In this document: positions 63,877 through 64,000 of the stretch, one piece after another
Numbering within the stretch: the stretch's first letter is position 1
Layout: the number at the start of each line of letters is the position of its first letter
Position numbers and translations under genes: made by a program
Assembly: GCA_028280715.1 (NCBI GenBank)
Contig: JANQLG010000042.1
Coordinates: forward strand, 1-64,000
Direction of reading: 5' to 3'
Source: Spongiibacteraceae bacterium
GTDB taxonomy: Bacteria > Pseudomonadota > Gammaproteobacteria > Pseudomonadales > Dasaniaceae
Length of the DNA stretch: 64,000 nt
The notes under the pieces: generated by a model
Told to the model about the DNA's origin: nothing
The model's database searches: none
The model's input: only the letters and a program-made list of their open reading frames with translations

Positions 63877-64000
63877 CTAGGCCAGCTGATCGAGAACAGC
63901 ACCGACTGTTCTTTCTACGGCTTCTCCGGTAATCAATTGATTGCTCAATTGCTGACTACGACGCGACGCGATTCTGAGTTCTTCCAGACGATCCTCACGC
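63877..64000 (-). CDS. 3' end of an unidentified gene
   Basis: An open frame enters from the right edge on the minus strand and stops at TAG (63877-63879). The 40 visible C-terminal residues are charged and helical (REDRLEELRIASRRSQQL ... VGAVLDQLA). Codon use looks like that of its neighbours. Too little is visible to name the protein. Confidence 0.55.
   Translation of the reverse strand, partial: REDRLEELRIASRRSQQLSNQLITGEAVERTVGAVLDQLA

Noticed and set aside
1-64000. CRISPR arrays, insertion sequences, prophage or replication origin
   Set aside because: No short regularly spaced repeats, transposase, integrase, phage structural gene or DnaA-box cluster was found.

Overview
The window looks like a chromosomal segment from a free-living, aerobic, probably marine gammaproteobacterium. 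The gene order lptD-surA-pdxA-rsmA-apaG-apaH and the block tsaD / rpsU-yqeY-dnaG-rpoD-tRNA(CAT) are typical of Gammaproteobacteria. A DUF3094 protein and a very large TonB receptor of the 'EELIVTAQKREQ' type point towards the Cellvibrionales/Spongiibacteraceae-like or Pseudomonas-related part of the class; this placement is inference, not proven. Base composition is moderate, with more A+T in several accessory stretches.
Layout. 1-4965: outer-membrane biogenesis and maintenance operon (3' end of lptD, surA, pdxA, rsmA, apaG, apaH). 5373-10129: the stress/stationary-phase trio prkA, yeaH (DUF444) and ycgB (SpoVR). 10199-14125: cca, a pteridine reductase, a lipoprotein, folK and folB. 14182-20112: tsaD divergent from the macromolecular-synthesis genes rpsU, yqeY, dnaG and rpoD. 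20279-21451: cysK and a CAT-anticodon tRNA.
21529-25725: a compact, translationally coupled three-gene operon on the minus strand, directly downstream of the tRNA. It encodes a haem-oxygenase-like diiron oxidase candidate, a SAM methyltransferase and a fused acyl-adenylating ligase / carrier protein / alpha-beta hydrolase. I do not recognise this combination and regard it as the best candidate for an undescribed small biosynthetic system.
26029-30953: RND efflux pump and membrane-fusion protein divergent from a TetR regulator, with a paired operator between them. 31006-36008: lone ABC-type membrane domain, TonB-dependent receptor, a possible 29-residue membrane peptide and an AI-2E-family transporter. 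36029-45831: mostly redox or detoxification enzymes with local regulators: PhzF-like, sirtuin, AraC + SDR, TetR + NmrA-like + SnoaL-like, Nudix, and a TetR-led operon of AhpD-like, HCCA-isomerase-like and two tandem SDR genes. Two of the TetR genes have near-perfect 24-bp palindromes at their 5' ends.
46024-58643: DUF2306 membrane protein, then one apparent eight-gene minus-strand unit: iorA-iorB (molybdenum hydroxylase), fccA-fccB (flavocytochrome c sulfide dehydrogenase type) and soxX-soxY-soxZ-soxA, with no soxB or soxCD in the window. SoxY has a non-canonical C-terminus. A diheme lipoprotein, a PhoX-like protein and a second cysteine-synthase-family gene follow. 58739-64000: a soluble chemoreceptor with four near-identical PAS repeats plus a divergent fifth, a PilZ protein, a DUF3094 protein and the 3' end of an unidentified gene.
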